Assembly: GCF_001431595.1 (NCBI RefSeq)
Contig: NZ_LDJO01000026.1
Span: 310,001 to 374,000 of the forward strand
DNA: 64,000 nt
From: Stenotrophomonas acidaminiphila
GTDB taxonomy: Bacteria > Pseudomonadota > Gammaproteobacteria > Xanthomonadales > Xanthomonadaceae
Direction: 5' to 3'
Shown here piece after piece: positions 27,514 through 36,951 of the stretch (positions are counted from its first letter, which is position 1; every line of letters begins with the position of its first letter). The notes below the pieces were generated by a model. It ran no database searches. It had not been told where the DNA came from and saw nothing but the letters and a program-made list of their open reading frames with translations. A program made the translations under genes and the position numbers.

Positions 27514-28398
27514 ATGGACCTCAATGCCGTGCGCATGCTGGTACAGGTGGCCGAAGCGCGCAGCTTCACCGTGGCGGCCGGCCAGCTTGGCCTGAGCCAA
27601 CCCGGGCTCTCGCGCGCGATCAGCCGGCTGGAGGCCGCACTGGGAGTGAAGCTGCTGCAGCGGAACACGCGCAACGTGGCGCTGACCCCGGATGGCCGCC
27701 AGTTCGTCGAGCAGGTCGCCCCGCTGCTGTGCGGCCTGGAGGATGCCGAGCGGCAGCTGGCAGACCGCCCGTGCACGCCTTCGGGCACGCTGAAGATCAG
27801 CGCACCGTCGATGTTCGGGCGCAAAGTGCTGGTGCCGCTGCTGGCGCCCTTGCTGGAGCGGCATCCGCAGCTGCAGGTGGAAGCGGTGCTGAGCGACCGC
27901 CTGGTCGACCTGGTCGAGGAAGGTTTCGACGCCGCGCTGCGGACCGGCGTCATCGCCGACCAGCGCATCGTGGCCCGCCCGCTGCGGCCGCTGCGCTGGG
28001 TGACGGTGGCCAGCCCGGACTACCTCGCCCGGCACGGCAGGCCGGCCGATGTGCAGGCGCTGCGTGCGCATGCGTGCCTGGCGGTGCGCAACCTGCGCAG
28101 CGGCCGGCTGGTGGACTGGCAGTTCCTGCAGGAGGGGCAGCTGGGCGAGTTCACGCCGCCGGCGCGGATGGTGTTCGACAGCGGCGACCCGTTGGTGGAA
28201 GCGGCCATCGCCGGCATCGGCATCGTGCAGGTGATGGACTTCGCCGTGGCCGACGCCCTGGCCGATGGCCGCCTGCAGCGCGTGCTGCAGCCATTCGAGG
28301 GCCGCAGCCGCGAACTGTCGCTGATCTACCCGCCGTCGCGCCAGCGTTCGCCCAAGCTCCAGGCACTGGCCGAGGCCCTGCTGGCCGGGCGCTGGTAG
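27514..28398 (+). CDS. LysR-family transcriptional regulator
   Basis: A 294-residue protein with an N-terminal winged HTH (MDLNAVRMLVQVAEARSFTV, then QLGLSQPGLSRAISRLEAAL) and a C-terminal effector-binding domain of periplasmic-binding-protein fold (GTLKISAPSMFGRKVLVPLL onward). It belongs to the CrgA-like branch by its GTLKIS and PDYLARHGRP segments. Starts at ATG 27487 or 27499 are also possible; 27514 is where homology begins. It is divergent from the MFS transporter, which it probably controls together with itself. Confidence 0.9.
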   Translation: MDLNAVRMLVQVAEARSFTVAAGQLGLSQPGLSRAISRLEAALGVKLLQRNTRNVALTPDGRQFVEQVAPLLCGLEDAERQLADRPCTPSGTLKISAPSMFGRKVLVPLLAPLLERHPQLQVEAVLSDRLVDLVEEGFDAALRTGVIADQRIVARPLRPLRWVTVASPDYLARHGRPADVQALRAHACLAVRNLRSGRLVDWQFLQEGQLGEFTPPARMVFDSGDPLVEAAIAGIGIVQVMDFAVADALADGRLQRVLQPFEGRSRELSLIYPPSRQRSPKLQALAEALLAGRW

Positions 28399-28418
28399 TG
28401 CCGGCCGCCGGCCGGCAC
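28398..28418. terminator. hairpin between lysR and pip
   Basis: GTGCCGGC and GCCGGCAC form an 8-bp perfect stem with a CGCCG loop between convergent genes. It begins at the last base of the lysR stop codon. No T-run, so termination strength is uncertain. Confidence 0.5.
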
Positions 28419-28452
28419 CGCCGGGCCACCGCCGCGGCGGTGGCGACTCCGA

Positions 28453-29397
28453 TCAACCGGCGAAGCTGTCGGTGGCGCGCACCAGCGCGTCCACGTTCTC
28501 CGCCTCGAACGCCGAATGCCCCGAGGCCGGGGTGATGTGCAGCTGCGCTTTCGGCCAGGCCTTGTGCAGGTCCCAGGCGTTGGCCAGCGGGCACACCACG
28601 TCGTAGCGGCCATGCACGATCACCCCGGGGATGTCGGCAATGCGGTGCGCGTCGCGCAGCAGCTGGTCCTCGACCTCGAAGAAGCCGCCGTTGACGAAGT
28701 AGTGGTTCTCGATGCGGGCGAAGGCCAGCGCGAACTGCGGGTCTTCGTGGCTGTTGATGAAGTCGTCGTCCACGTGCAGGAAGCTGGTGGCGCCTTCCCA
28801 CACGCTCCATGCCCTGGCCGCGGCCAGCCGGGTGGCTTCGTCATCGCTGGTCAGGCGACGGTGGAAGGCGGAGATCAGGTCGTGCCGCTCCACCGCCGGG
28901 ATCGCGTTGACGTAGTGGTCCCAGGCGTCGGGGAACAGGCGGCTGGCGCCTTCCTGGTAGAACCATTCCAGCTCCCAGCGGCGCAGCATGAAGATGCCGC
29001 GCAGGACCAGCTCGGTCACGCGCTGCGGATGCGCCTGCGCATAGGCCAGCGCCAGGGTCGAGCCCCAGCTGCCGCCGAACACCTGCCAGCGGTCGACCGC
29101 AAGGTGCCCGCGCAGCATCTCGATGTCGGCCACCAGGTCCCAGGTGGTGTTGTCCACCAGGTCGGCGTGCGGCGTGGAACGGCCGGCGCCACGCTGGTCG
29201 AACAGGATGATCCGGTACTTCGCCGGATCGTGGAACTGGCGCATCTTCGCCGTGCAGCCACCGCCGGGCCCGCCATGCAGCATCACCACCGGCTTGCCGT
29301 CAGGGTTGCCGCACTGTTCGTAGTACAGCGTGTGGCGCTCGTCGACCTTGAGCGTACCGGTGTCGTAGGGCGTGATGGCGGGGTAAAGCGTACGCAT
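28453..29397 (-). CDS. pip: prolyl aminopeptidase
   Basis: An alpha/beta-hydrolase that removes N-terminal proline from peptides in the cytoplasm. The 314-residue product has the oxyanion motif MLHGGPGGG, FDQRGAGRSTPH, the nucleophile elbow VFGGSWGSTLALAYAQ, the acid in HGRYDVVCPL and the catalytic histidine in GHSAFEAEN. Length is standard for the monomeric S33 enzyme. It lies 77 bp after the propeller-GGDEF gene on the same strand. Confidence 0.95.
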   Translation of the reverse strand: MRTLYPAITPYDTGTLKVDERHTLYYEQCGNPDGKPVVMLHGGPGGGCTAKMRQFHDPAKYRIILFDQRGAGRSTPHADLVDNTTWDLVADIEMLRGHLAVDRWQVFGGSWGSTLALAYAQAHPQRVTELVLRGIFMLRRWELEWFYQEGASRLFPDAWDHYVNAIPAVERHDLISAFHRRLTSDDEATRLAAARAWSVWEGATSFLHVDDDFINSHEDPQFALAFARIENHYFVNGGFFEVEDQLLRDAHRIADIPGVIVHGRYDVVCPLANAWDLHKAWPKAQLHITPASGHSAFEAENVDALVRATDSFAG

Positions 29398-29474
29398 GCG
29401 CTGGCTCACTGGCTGGAAGAACGCCCGATTGTAGAGCGCCGCGCCCGCGCCCGGGTCGCAGCGGGCATGGCCCG

Positions 29475-32399
29475 CTACGCGGCACAGACCCGGTTGCGGC
29501 CCTCGCGCTTGGCACGGTAGAGCTGGCGGTCGGCGGCGGCCAGCAGCGTGCGCGGGGATTCCTGCCCGGGGCGGCACTCGGCCACGCCGATGCTGGCGGT
29601 GACTACCAGCCCCGGATCCACCTCGTCCATGCGCGTCCGGGCCAGCGCCAGCCGCAGTGCCTGCAGCCGCTGCAGCGCCTGCTCCAGGGTCAGTCCGCGC
29701 AGCACCGCCAGAAACTCTTCGCCGCCATGCCGCGACACGAACTGCTCGCCGTCCAGGTGCAGGCGCAGCAGCTCGGCCACTTCGCGCAGCACCCGGTCGC
29801 CGCCGTGGTGGCCGTGGCGGTCGTTGATCTGCTTGAAATGGTCGATGTCGATCAGCGCCACGCACAGGGGCTCACCGCGGTCGCCGGCGCGTTCCAGCGC
29901 CTGGCGCAGGTTGAGTTCGGCCGCACGCCGGTTGGGCAGGCCGGTCAGCACGTCGTGCGTGGCCTGGTGCTCCAGCCGCTGCAGCAGCCGGTCGCGCTCG
30001 GCGCCGGCCAGTTCCAGCGCGCGGTTCTTGTCGCTCAGCTCCTCGGTGCGCGCGGCGATCACCTCGCTGAGCCGGTGCTGGCTGCGCCGGTAGCTGGCGG
30101 TGCGCAGCCAGAACCCCAGCACCACGGCCGCCACCAGCGCCAGGCCGAGCAGCACCTGCGAGGACGTGCGCCTCCATAGCGGCGGCACGACCTCCAGTGC
30201 CATCTCCGCCGTCCCCACTTCCGGCTGCCGCGCCCAGTCCAGCGGCAGCGCCATGGCCTGTACTTCCAGCCGGTACTGGCCAGGTGGCAGGTTGGTGTAG
30301 ACCGCCTCGGTGCCACTGCCCGCCTCCACCCAGCCGGCGTCGAAGCCACGCAGGCGGTAGCGGTAGCGCATCTTGTCAGGCGCTCGGAAATTGAGCGCCG
30401 TGTAGGCCACCGCCACCCGCCGCGCGTCCGGCTCCAGCCGCAGCAACGCCGCCGGCGCCCGTGCGACGCCGTCCACCGATACCGCCTCGAACACCACCGG
30501 CGATGCCTTGCCGTCGTAACGGCCGGCGATGCGCGGGTCGATCAGGCCCAGCCCGGCCGACGTGGGAAACGCCAGCGCACCATTGCTGGCACGCCACCCG
30601 GCGGGCATCGAGGCACCGTTGCCCTGGCTGCCGGGCATGCCGTCGCTGCGATCCATCACGTGCACGGCCAACTGCCGGCGGGTGCCGGCGTCGATCTGGT
30701 CCAGCTCCGCGCGGGCGACGCGGAACACGCCGATGTTGCTGGGCAGCCACAGGTTGCCGGCCTGGTCGTCGATGATCCGGAACAGCTTGTCGCGCGGCAG
30801 GCCATGGCGGTGGTCGTAGACCCGGAAGCTGCCGTTGCGCATGCGCAGCAGGCCGCGGTCGCTGGCGATCCACAGATCGCCGCCCGGGTCACGCAGGAAG
30901 TCGAACACGTATTGCGCGGGCACCTCGCCCTCCGCGCCCCAGGTACGCAATACGTCGTCGGGCCCGAGCGCGGCCATGCCCCCGGTGGTGCCGATCCACA
31001 GCGTGCCATCGGGGTCGCGGTACAGCGCCTGCACCACCGCGACGGGCTGTTCCCTGCTGTCCAGGCGCAACCGCAGGCGCCCGTCGCGATAGTGGCTCAG
31101 GCCGTGGGTGCCGCCGATCCACAGGCCGCCGTCGGGGTCGGCCAGCAGTGCCCGCACGATCGGCTCGCGCGGGCCACCGAGGCGGATCCGCTGTTTCACC
31201 CTGCCCTGCGCATCCAGCGCGAACACCCCCTGGTCGTAGGTACCCGCCCACAACGTGCCGTCGCGCCAGGCCAGTGCCAGCACCGAGGGGTCGCGGCCGC
31301 CTGCCGCGCCCAGCCGCACCCGCTGCATGCGCCGCTGGTGCCAGCGGTCCAGGCCATCGGCGTGTCCGATCCACAGCGCCCGGTCGTCGCTCTGCAGGAC
31401 CACCCGGACATAGTCGCTGCCCAGCCCGTCCTTGCGGGTGAAGCCGACCGCGGCAACCTCCGCCACGCGGTGCAGGCCGTCGGTGCTGCCACTCCAGACC
31501 AGTCCCTCGCGGTCGACGAGCAGGGCCGCGCTTACCGGGCCGGCGATATCCAGGCGTTCGTCGCCGTCGCCGGCGTGGCGCAGCAGCTCGCCGCTGGACA
31601 GGCTCATCCAGATCGCGCCGACACCGTCGCGCAGGACCGCCTCGACGCGGTCGCCCGGGTGCAGGTGCTCGACCCTGCCGTCGCGATCCTGCCAGTACAC
31701 GCCATTGACGGTGGCCAGCAGCCAGCCACCGGCGCCATCGCCGGCAATGCCGCGCACCGCATGGGTACCCGCCCAGTCCGCCCAGGGCATGGCGCGCCCG
31801 TCCTGCAGCCGGTAGGCGCCGGCATCGGTGGCGACCAGCACGGCGCCGTCACCGCCATCGGCCAGCGCGTTGACCCGCACGCCGGGCAGGCCGGCATCGG
31901 CGCCGGCATCGTGGATGCGACCGTGCACATCCATCCGCAGCAGGCGGTTGGCCGAGGCGATCCATAGTTCGCCGCCGGCGCCACGCAGCAGCGCGGTGAC
32001 CGGCAGGCGGCGGGCGCCGGGCTCGCCCAGACGTTGCCAGCGCCCCCGGTAATGGCGGAACACGCCATCGGCCGCGGTACCGAACAGGACCCCGCCGTCG
32101 GGCTCGGCGAGAATGCTGAACACGCCCGACAACTCCGCGCCGGGGGTGTTCTGGCGGTCGAAAACGGTGAACCTGCGGCCGTTGAAACGGACCACGCCTT
32201 CCCAGGTCCCGGCCCAGATGAAACCGTCGCGGTCCTGCGCCAGCGCATGCACCAGGTTGTGCGGCAAGCCATCGTCCATGGTCCAGTCGCTGACCATGTA
32301 ATGGCGTCCATCCGCGGCCCGCGCCGCCGGCAGCCAGGCCAGGCAGGCCAGCACCAGCGCCATGCATCCATACCATGACGCCAGCCATGTGCTGCGCAC
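29475..32399 (-). CDS. periplasmic-propeller sensor diguanylate cyclase
   Basis: About 974 residues: signal sequence (WYGCMALVLACLAWLPAARA), then two seven-bladed propellers of Reg_prop repeats (many copies of the DGxLWIGT type such as PDGTLWIGTTGG). A Y_Y_Y domain (YTNLPPGQYRLEVQ), a membrane helix (about 748-765) and a cytoplasmic GGDEF domain with active site GGEEF at 892-896 follow. The RxxD inhibitory site expected at 883-886 reads DGEQ, so product feedback is probably lost. It should make c-di-GMP in response to a periplasmic signal. GTG 32399 is chosen for the AGGGAT upstream; a start at 32480 would add 27 residues. Confidence 0.88.
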   Translation of the reverse strand: MRSTWLASWYGCMALVLACLAWLPAARAADGRHYMVSDWTMDDGLPHNLVHALAQDRDGFIWAGTWEGVVRFNGRRFTVFDRQNTPGAELSGVFSILAEPDGGVLFGTAADGVFRHYRGRWQRLGEPGARRLPVTALLRGAGGELWIASANRLLRMDVHGRIHDAGADAGLPGVRVNALADGGDGAVLVATDAGAYRLQDGRAMPWADWAGTHAVRGIAGDGAGGWLLATVNGVYWQDRDGRVEHLHPGDRVEAVLRDGVGAIWMSLSSGELLRHAGDGDERLDIAGPVSAALLVDREGLVWSGSTDGLHRVAEVAAVGFTRKDGLGSDYVRVVLQSDDRALWIGHADGLDRWHQRRMQRVRLGAAGGRDPSVLALAWRDGTLWAGTYDQGVFALDAQGRVKQRIRLGGPREPIVRALLADPDGGLWIGGTHGLSHYRDGRLRLRLDSREQPVAVVQALYRDPDGTLWIGTTGGMAALGPDDVLRTWGAEGEVPAQYVFDFLRDPGGDLWIASDRGLLRMRNGSFRVYDHRHGLPRDKLFRIIDDQAGNLWLPSNIGVFRVARAELDQIDAGTRRQLAVHVMDRSDGMPGSQGNGASMPAGWRASNGALAFPTSAGLGLIDPRIAGRYDGKASPVVFEAVSVDGVARAPAALLRLEPDARRVAVAYTALNFRAPDKMRYRYRLRGFDAGWVEAGSGTEAVYTNLPPGQYRLEVQAMALPLDWARQPEVGTAEMALEVVPPLWRRTSSQVLLGLALVAAVVLGFWLRTASYRRSQHRLSEVIAARTEELSDKNRALELAGAERDRLLQRLEHQATHDVLTGLPNRRAAELNLRQALERAGDRGEPLCVALIDIDHFKQINDRHGHHGGDRVLREVAELLRLHLDGEQFVSRHGGEEFLAVLRGLTLEQALQRLQALRLALARTRMDEVDPGLVVTASIGVAECRPGQESPRTLLAAADRQLYRAKREGRNRVCAA

Positions 32400-32465
32400 G
32401 CATGGATCCCTGTGCCGGACGCTCTGGCTACTGCGGACCAACAGAACCGTCTCCCTTCGCGGTTT

Positions 32466-32496
32466 GGCGCGGCCGGCCACCCAGGCCGGCCGCGCC
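32466..32496 (-). terminator. strong GC hairpin between RND pump and GGDEF genes
   Basis: A perfect 13-bp stem (left arm GGCGCGGCCGGCC, loop ACCCA) lies about 60-90 bp after the RND stop, upstream of the GGDEF gene start. No U-run is present on the minus strand, so it may act as a Rho-type or attenuating structure. Confidence 0.55.
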
Positions 32497-32557
32497 GTTC
32501 CAATCTACCACCGCAAAGTTACGGGTATCGGCCGTCAGGACGCGGCGGCTGCACCGT

Positions 32558-35500
32558 TCAGCTTGCCGCCTCGTCCGGCCGCACCCGGAACCAGGCCGCA
32601 TACAGCGCCGGCAGGAACACCAGGGTCAGCACCGTGCCGACGATCAACCCGCCCATGATCGAGATCGCCATCGAGCCGTAGAACGCGCTGCGCGAGAGCG
32701 GGATCATCGCCAGCACCGCGGCCAGCGCGGTCAGCACGATCGGGCGGAAGCGGCGCACGGTGGCGTCGATGATCGCGTGCCAGCGGTCGTGCCCGGCATC
32801 GATGTCCTGCTGGATCTGGTCCACCAGGATCACCGAGTTGCGCATGATCATGCCCGCCAGCGCGATGGTGCCCAGCAGCGCCACGAAGCCGAACGGCACC
32901 CGGAAGATCAGCAGGAACAGGGTCGCGCCGATGATGCCCAGCGGCGCGGTGACCAGCACCATCGCCGCACGCGAGAAGCTGCGCAGCTGCAGCATCAGCA
33001 GGGTCACCACCACGATCAGGAACAGCGGCATGCCGGCCTTGATCGAGTTCTGCCCGCGCGCCGAATCCTCCACCGTGCCGCCGACTTCCAGCAGATAGCC
33101 GTCCGGCAAGGCGGCACGGATGCCGTCCAGGGTCGGCAGGATCTGCCCGGTGACCTCCGGCGGCAGCAGGCCGTCGGCGATGTCCGCGCGCACGGTGACC
33201 GTGGGCAGGCGGTTGCGGTGCCAGATGATGCCATCCTCGAACACGTACTCGAGCCGGGCCACCTGCGACAGCGGCACCGCGGTACCACTGGGCGTGGGAA
33301 TGGCCAGGCTGGCGAGCATGTCGAGCCGCGCGCGCTCGTCGTCCGGGCCGCGCAGCAGCATGCCGATCTGGCGGTTGCCCTCGCGGTAGGTGCTCACCTG
33401 CATGCCCGACAGCGAGCTGCTCAGGAAGTGCGCGATCTGCGCGCTGCTAACGCCCAGCGCGCGGGCGCGCTCCTGGTCCACCACCAGCCGCACCACCTTG
33501 CTCGGCTCGGACCAGTTGAGGTTGACGTTGGCCACGTGCGGGTTCTGCCGCACCTTGTCGGCGACCTGGCGGGCGATGGCCTGCACCCGGTCGATGTGCT
33601 CGCCGGACACGCGGAACTGCACCGGGTAGCCCACCGGCGGCCCGTTCTCCAGCCGGGTCACGCGCAGCTGCACGTCGGTGAACCGCGGCACCACCTCCTT
33701 CAGCAGCCAGTCGCGCACCGCCTCGCGGGCATGGATGTCCTGTGCGAGCACCACGAACTGGGCGAAATTGGTCGCCGGCAGCTGCTGGTCCAGCGGCAGG
33801 TAGAAGCGCGGCGAACCGCTGCCCACGTAACCGACGTAGTTGGCGATGTCCTGGCGCTGCTTCAGCAGCGCCTCCAGCTTGTGCGCCTGCGCCTGGGTGG
33901 CGGCCAGCGACGCGCCTTCGGCCAGCTCGATGTCCACCATCAGCTCCGGCCGGGTCGAATCCGGGAAGAACTGCTGTGGCACGAAGCGGAACATCACCAG
34001 CGAGAACACGAACAGGCCGATGGTGGCGAAGATCACCAGCCAGCGGCGCCGCAGGCAGGCGTCGAGGAAACGCCGGAAGCGCTGGTAGAACGCGCTCTTG
34101 TACGGGTCGTGGTCGTGTTCCAGCTGCCTGGGCCGGATCAGGTGCGCGAGTGCCGGATTGCGGTCGGCCCAGCGCAGGCGCAGCGCATGCCAGCGTGCGC
34201 CCAGGCTGCCCGGGCGCGGCGGCTGCGGGTTGTGCAGGTCCGGCAGCATCTTGTCGCCCAGGTACGGGATGAACAGCACCGCGGCGATCCACGACACCAC
34301 CAGGGCGATGGTCACCACCTGGAACAGCGAGCGGGTGTACTCGCCGGTGCTGGATGCGGCGGTGGCGATGGGCAGGAAGCCGGCGGCGGTGATCAGCGTG
34401 CCGGTCAGCATCGGGAACGCGGTCGACTCCCAGGCGAAGCTGGCCGCGCGCAGGCGGTCGTAGCCCTGCTCCATCTTGGTGGCCATCATTTCCACCGCGA
34501 TGATCGCGTCGTCCACCAGCAGTCCCAGCGCCAGTACCAGCGCGCCCAGCGAGATCTTGTGCAGGCCGATGTCGAACTGGTGCATGACGAAGAAGGTCAT
34601 CGCCAGTACCAGCGGGATCGACACCGCCACCACCAGCCCGGTGCGCCAGCCCAGCGAGAAGAAGCTCACCAGCAGCACGATCACCACCGCCTCGGTCAGC
34701 ACCTTGACGAACTCGCCGACCGAATCCTTCACCGCGTGCGGCTGGTCGGAGACCTTGCGCAGCTCCATGCCCGCCGGCAGCGTCTCCTGCAGCCGCGCGA
34801 ACTCGTCGTCCAGCGCCTTGCCGAGCTTGAGGATGTCGCCGCCGTTCTTCATCGCCACCGCGATGCCGATGGCGTCCTCGCCCATGAAACGCATCTTCGG
34901 CGACGCCGGGTCGGCGAAGCCGCGCCTGACCTGGGCGATGTCGCCCAGGCGCACGGTACGGTCGCCGGCGCGGATCGGGAACGCGGCGATGTCCTCGACC
35001 GAATCGAACTGCCCGGTCACCCGCATCTGCACGCGGTCGCTGCCGGTCTCGAACCAGCTGGCGGGGGTGACCGCGTTCTGGTCGGCCAGCGCCTGCTGCA
35101 CCTGCTGCAGCGACACCCCCAGCGTGGCCAGCTTGGTGTTGGACAGCTCGATCCAGACCTTTTCGTCCTGCAGGCCGAGCAGGTCGACCTTGCCGACGTC
35201 GGCCACGCGCTGCAGCTCCAGCTGGATGCGGTCGGCGTAATCGCGCATCAGCGCGTAGTCGAAGCCCTTGCCGGTCAGCGCGTAGATGTTGCCGAAGGTG
35301 TCGCCGAATTCGTCGTTGAAGAACGGCCCGACCACCTCGGCCGGCAGCTGCGAACGGATGTCGCCGACCTTCTTGCGCACCTGGTAGAACAGCTCGGGCA
35401 CGTCCTTGGAGCGCATCGAGTCGCGCGCCATGAAGATCACCTGCGACTCCCCAGGCCGCGAGTACGACTGGATGAACTCGAACTGCCCGGTGTTCATCAG

Positions 35501-35719
35501 CGCCTTCTCGATCGGCTCGGTCACCTGCCGCGAGACCTGCTCGGCGGTGGCCCCCGGCCATGCCGCCTGCACCACCATCGCCTTGAACGTGAACGGCGGA
35601 TCCTCGGACTGGCCGAGGTGCTTGTAGGACCACGCGCCGATGACCGCCAGCGCGATCATCATGAACAGCACCAGCGCGCGGTTGCCCAGTGCCCACTCGG
35701 AAAGATTGAAGCGGCGCAC
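32558..35719 (-). CDS. RND-family efflux permease
   Basis: A 1053-residue inner-membrane proton/drug antiporter with the twin-repeat RND plan: N-terminal helix (ALVLFMMIALAVIGAWSYKH), large periplasmic loops after TM1 and TM7, and GALVLALGLLVDDAIIAVEM carrying the paired TM4 aspartates for proton relay. The end region reads MAISIMGGLIVGTVLTLVFL. Its closest look is to the AcrB-like but shorter-looped MdtB/VexF-type group. It lies 3 bp after the adaptor gene. No outer-membrane factor is in the operon; tolC lies 2.7 kb away on the other strand. Confidence 0.93.
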   Translation of the reverse strand: MRRFNLSEWALGNRALVLFMMIALAVIGAWSYKHLGQSEDPPFTFKAMVVQAAWPGATAEQVSRQVTEPIEKALMNTGQFEFIQSYSRPGESQVIFMARDSMRSKDVPELFYQVRKKVGDIRSQLPAEVVGPFFNDEFGDTFGNIYALTGKGFDYALMRDYADRIQLELQRVADVGKVDLLGLQDEKVWIELSNTKLATLGVSLQQVQQALADQNAVTPASWFETGSDRVQMRVTGQFDSVEDIAAFPIRAGDRTVRLGDIAQVRRGFADPASPKMRFMGEDAIGIAVAMKNGGDILKLGKALDDEFARLQETLPAGMELRKVSDQPHAVKDSVGEFVKVLTEAVVIVLLVSFFSLGWRTGLVVAVSIPLVLAMTFFVMHQFDIGLHKISLGALVLALGLLVDDAIIAVEMMATKMEQGYDRLRAASFAWESTAFPMLTGTLITAAGFLPIATAASSTGEYTRSLFQVVTIALVVSWIAAVLFIPYLGDKMLPDLHNPQPPRPGSLGARWHALRLRWADRNPALAHLIRPRQLEHDHDPYKSAFYQRFRRFLDACLRRRWLVIFATIGLFVFSLVMFRFVPQQFFPDSTRPELMVDIELAEGASLAATQAQAHKLEALLKQRQDIANYVGYVGSGSPRFYLPLDQQLPATNFAQFVVLAQDIHAREAVRDWLLKEVVPRFTDVQLRVTRLENGPPVGYPVQFRVSGEHIDRVQAIARQVADKVRQNPHVANVNLNWSEPSKVVRLVVDQERARALGVSSAQIAHFLSSSLSGMQVSTYREGNRQIGMLLRGPDDERARLDMLASLAIPTPSGTAVPLSQVARLEYVFEDGIIWHRNRLPTVTVRADIADGLLPPEVTGQILPTLDGIRAALPDGYLLEVGGTVEDSARGQNSIKAGMPLFLIVVVTLLMLQLRSFSRAAMVLVTAPLGIIGATLFLLIFRVPFGFVALLGTIALAGMIMRNSVILVDQIQQDIDAGHDRWHAIIDATVRRFRPIVLTALAAVLAMIPLSRSAFYGSMAISIMGGLIVGTVLTLVFLPALYAAWFRVRPDEAAS

Positions 35720-35722
35720 GCC

Positions 35723-36844
35723 TCAGTCCTCCTTCCGGGCCGGAGCGGGTGCGGCCAGGACCGGCTTGTTGGCCCGGTCCACCGCCGTCACCGGCTGGCC
35801 CTCGCGCAGCAGGTGGCCGCCGGCGGCGACCACCCAGTCACCGGCGGCCAGCCCGGACAACACCGGCACGCGTTCGGCACCGTAGGCACCCAGCGTCACC
35901 TGGCGCAGGTGCAGCGTGCCCTTGGCCGGATCCACCACCCACACCCCGGCCTGCTGCTGGGTCCGGCCCGGCTGCACCGCCGCCAGCGGCACGCTCAGCG
36001 CGCCACCCTTGCCGTGGGCCACGTAGACGCGTGCGCTCTGCCCCAGCTCGACCGCATCCAGCGCTTCGGCCGCCAGGCTCACGCGCGTGGCATAGGTGCG
36101 CGCCTGGGCATCGGCGGCCGGTGCGATCTCGCGGATGGTGCCGGGCCAGCGCTTGCCGGGCCGGTTCCACAATTCCACTTCCACTGCCTGGCCCACCGCG
36201 AATTCACGGATGCCGCTCTCCGGCAGGGCGATGGCGACCTCGCGGGCGCCGTCGGCGGCCAGCGTGTAGATGGCCTGGCCGGCGGCGACCACCTGCCCGG
36301 CCTCGGCCTGGCGGCTGGCGATCACCCCGTCCGCCGGCGCGCGCAGCTGCGCGTAGGCGGCCTGGTTGCGGGCCACGTCCAGGTTGGACCGGGCCGCATC
36401 GGCCTGGCCCTGCGCCGCCTTCAGCGCGGCGGTCTGCGCATCCAGCGCGGAGCGGCTGACCAGTTGCTCGGCGGCCAGCGCGGTGTAGCGCCGGTGTTCG
36501 TCGCGGGCGCGCACCAGGTCGGCCTCGGCGGCCGCGTACTGCGCCTGCGCCGCACTCGCCTGCAGCGCGTAATCGGCCACGTCCAGCTCGGCCAGCAGCT
36601 GGCCCTTGCGCACCCGCTCGCCGGCATTGACCTCGCGCCGCAGCAGGTTGCCGCCGACACGGAACGACAACACCGTTTCCTCGCGCGCCCGTATTTCGCC
36701 GGGGTATGCGGTGATGGCCTGGCCACTGTCCTGGGGGTGTACGACCAGAACCGGTACGGCATGTGCGGGAGCAGGCTCGGACTTGCCGCAGGCGGCCAAC
36801 AGGGCCACCAGCAGGGAACCGCCAATCCATGGGGCAATGTTCAT
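35723..36844 (-). CDS. RND periplasmic adaptor lipoprotein
   Basis: A 373-residue membrane-fusion protein. Signal peptide with lipobox LLAACGK, then barrel-sandwich (ETVLSFRVGGNLLRREVNAG; GQLLAELDVADYALQ), a coiled hairpin (about 90-165, rich in Ala/Gln), the second lipoyl half APADGVIASRQAEAGQVVAA and beta-barrel segments. It links the RND permease to an outer-membrane channel, presumably TolC. It is divergent from the TetR gene with a palindrome between. Confidence 0.93.
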   Translation of the reverse strand: MNIAPWIGGSLLVALLAACGKSEPAPAHAVPVLVVHPQDSGQAITAYPGEIRAREETVLSFRVGGNLLRREVNAGERVRKGQLLAELDVADYALQASAAQAQYAAAEADLVRARDEHRRYTALAAEQLVSRSALDAQTAALKAAQGQADAARSNLDVARNQAAYAQLRAPADGVIASRQAEAGQVVAAGQAIYTLAADGAREVAIALPESGIREFAVGQAVEVELWNRPGKRWPGTIREIAPAADAQARTYATRVSLAAEALDAVELGQSARVYVAHGKGGALSVPLAAVQPGRTQQQAGVWVVDPAKGTLHLRQVTLGAYGAERVPVLSGLAAGDWVVAAGGHLLREGQPVTAVDRANKPVLAAPAPARKED

Positions 36845-36928
36845 GGGTAAGGATCGCTGGAAGATGAAAGGGGGAGGGATGGCGGTTCATCGCCATTACT
36901 GAACGAGGCGGTATAGTATAAATATCGA

Positions 36929-36938
36929 ACCAGCTGGT
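36929..36938. promoter_or_regulatory. candidate TetR operator between pump and regulator
   Basis: ACCAGCTGGT is a perfect 10-bp palindrome in an AT-rich spacer (36905-36950) that also has TATAGTATAAATAT and TAGTATTG, likely -10 elements for the two directions. It lies 14 bp before the tetR ATG and 85 bp before the adaptor ATG, well placed for autorepression. Confidence 0.6.
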
Positions 36939-36951
36939 CTAGTATTGTCTG

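Noticed and set aside
32375..36850. Plus-strand open frame of almost 1500 codons opposite the RND pump
   Set aside because: Shadow frame: His/Gln/Arg-rich translation, no motifs, while the opposite strand encodes clear RND and adaptor proteins.
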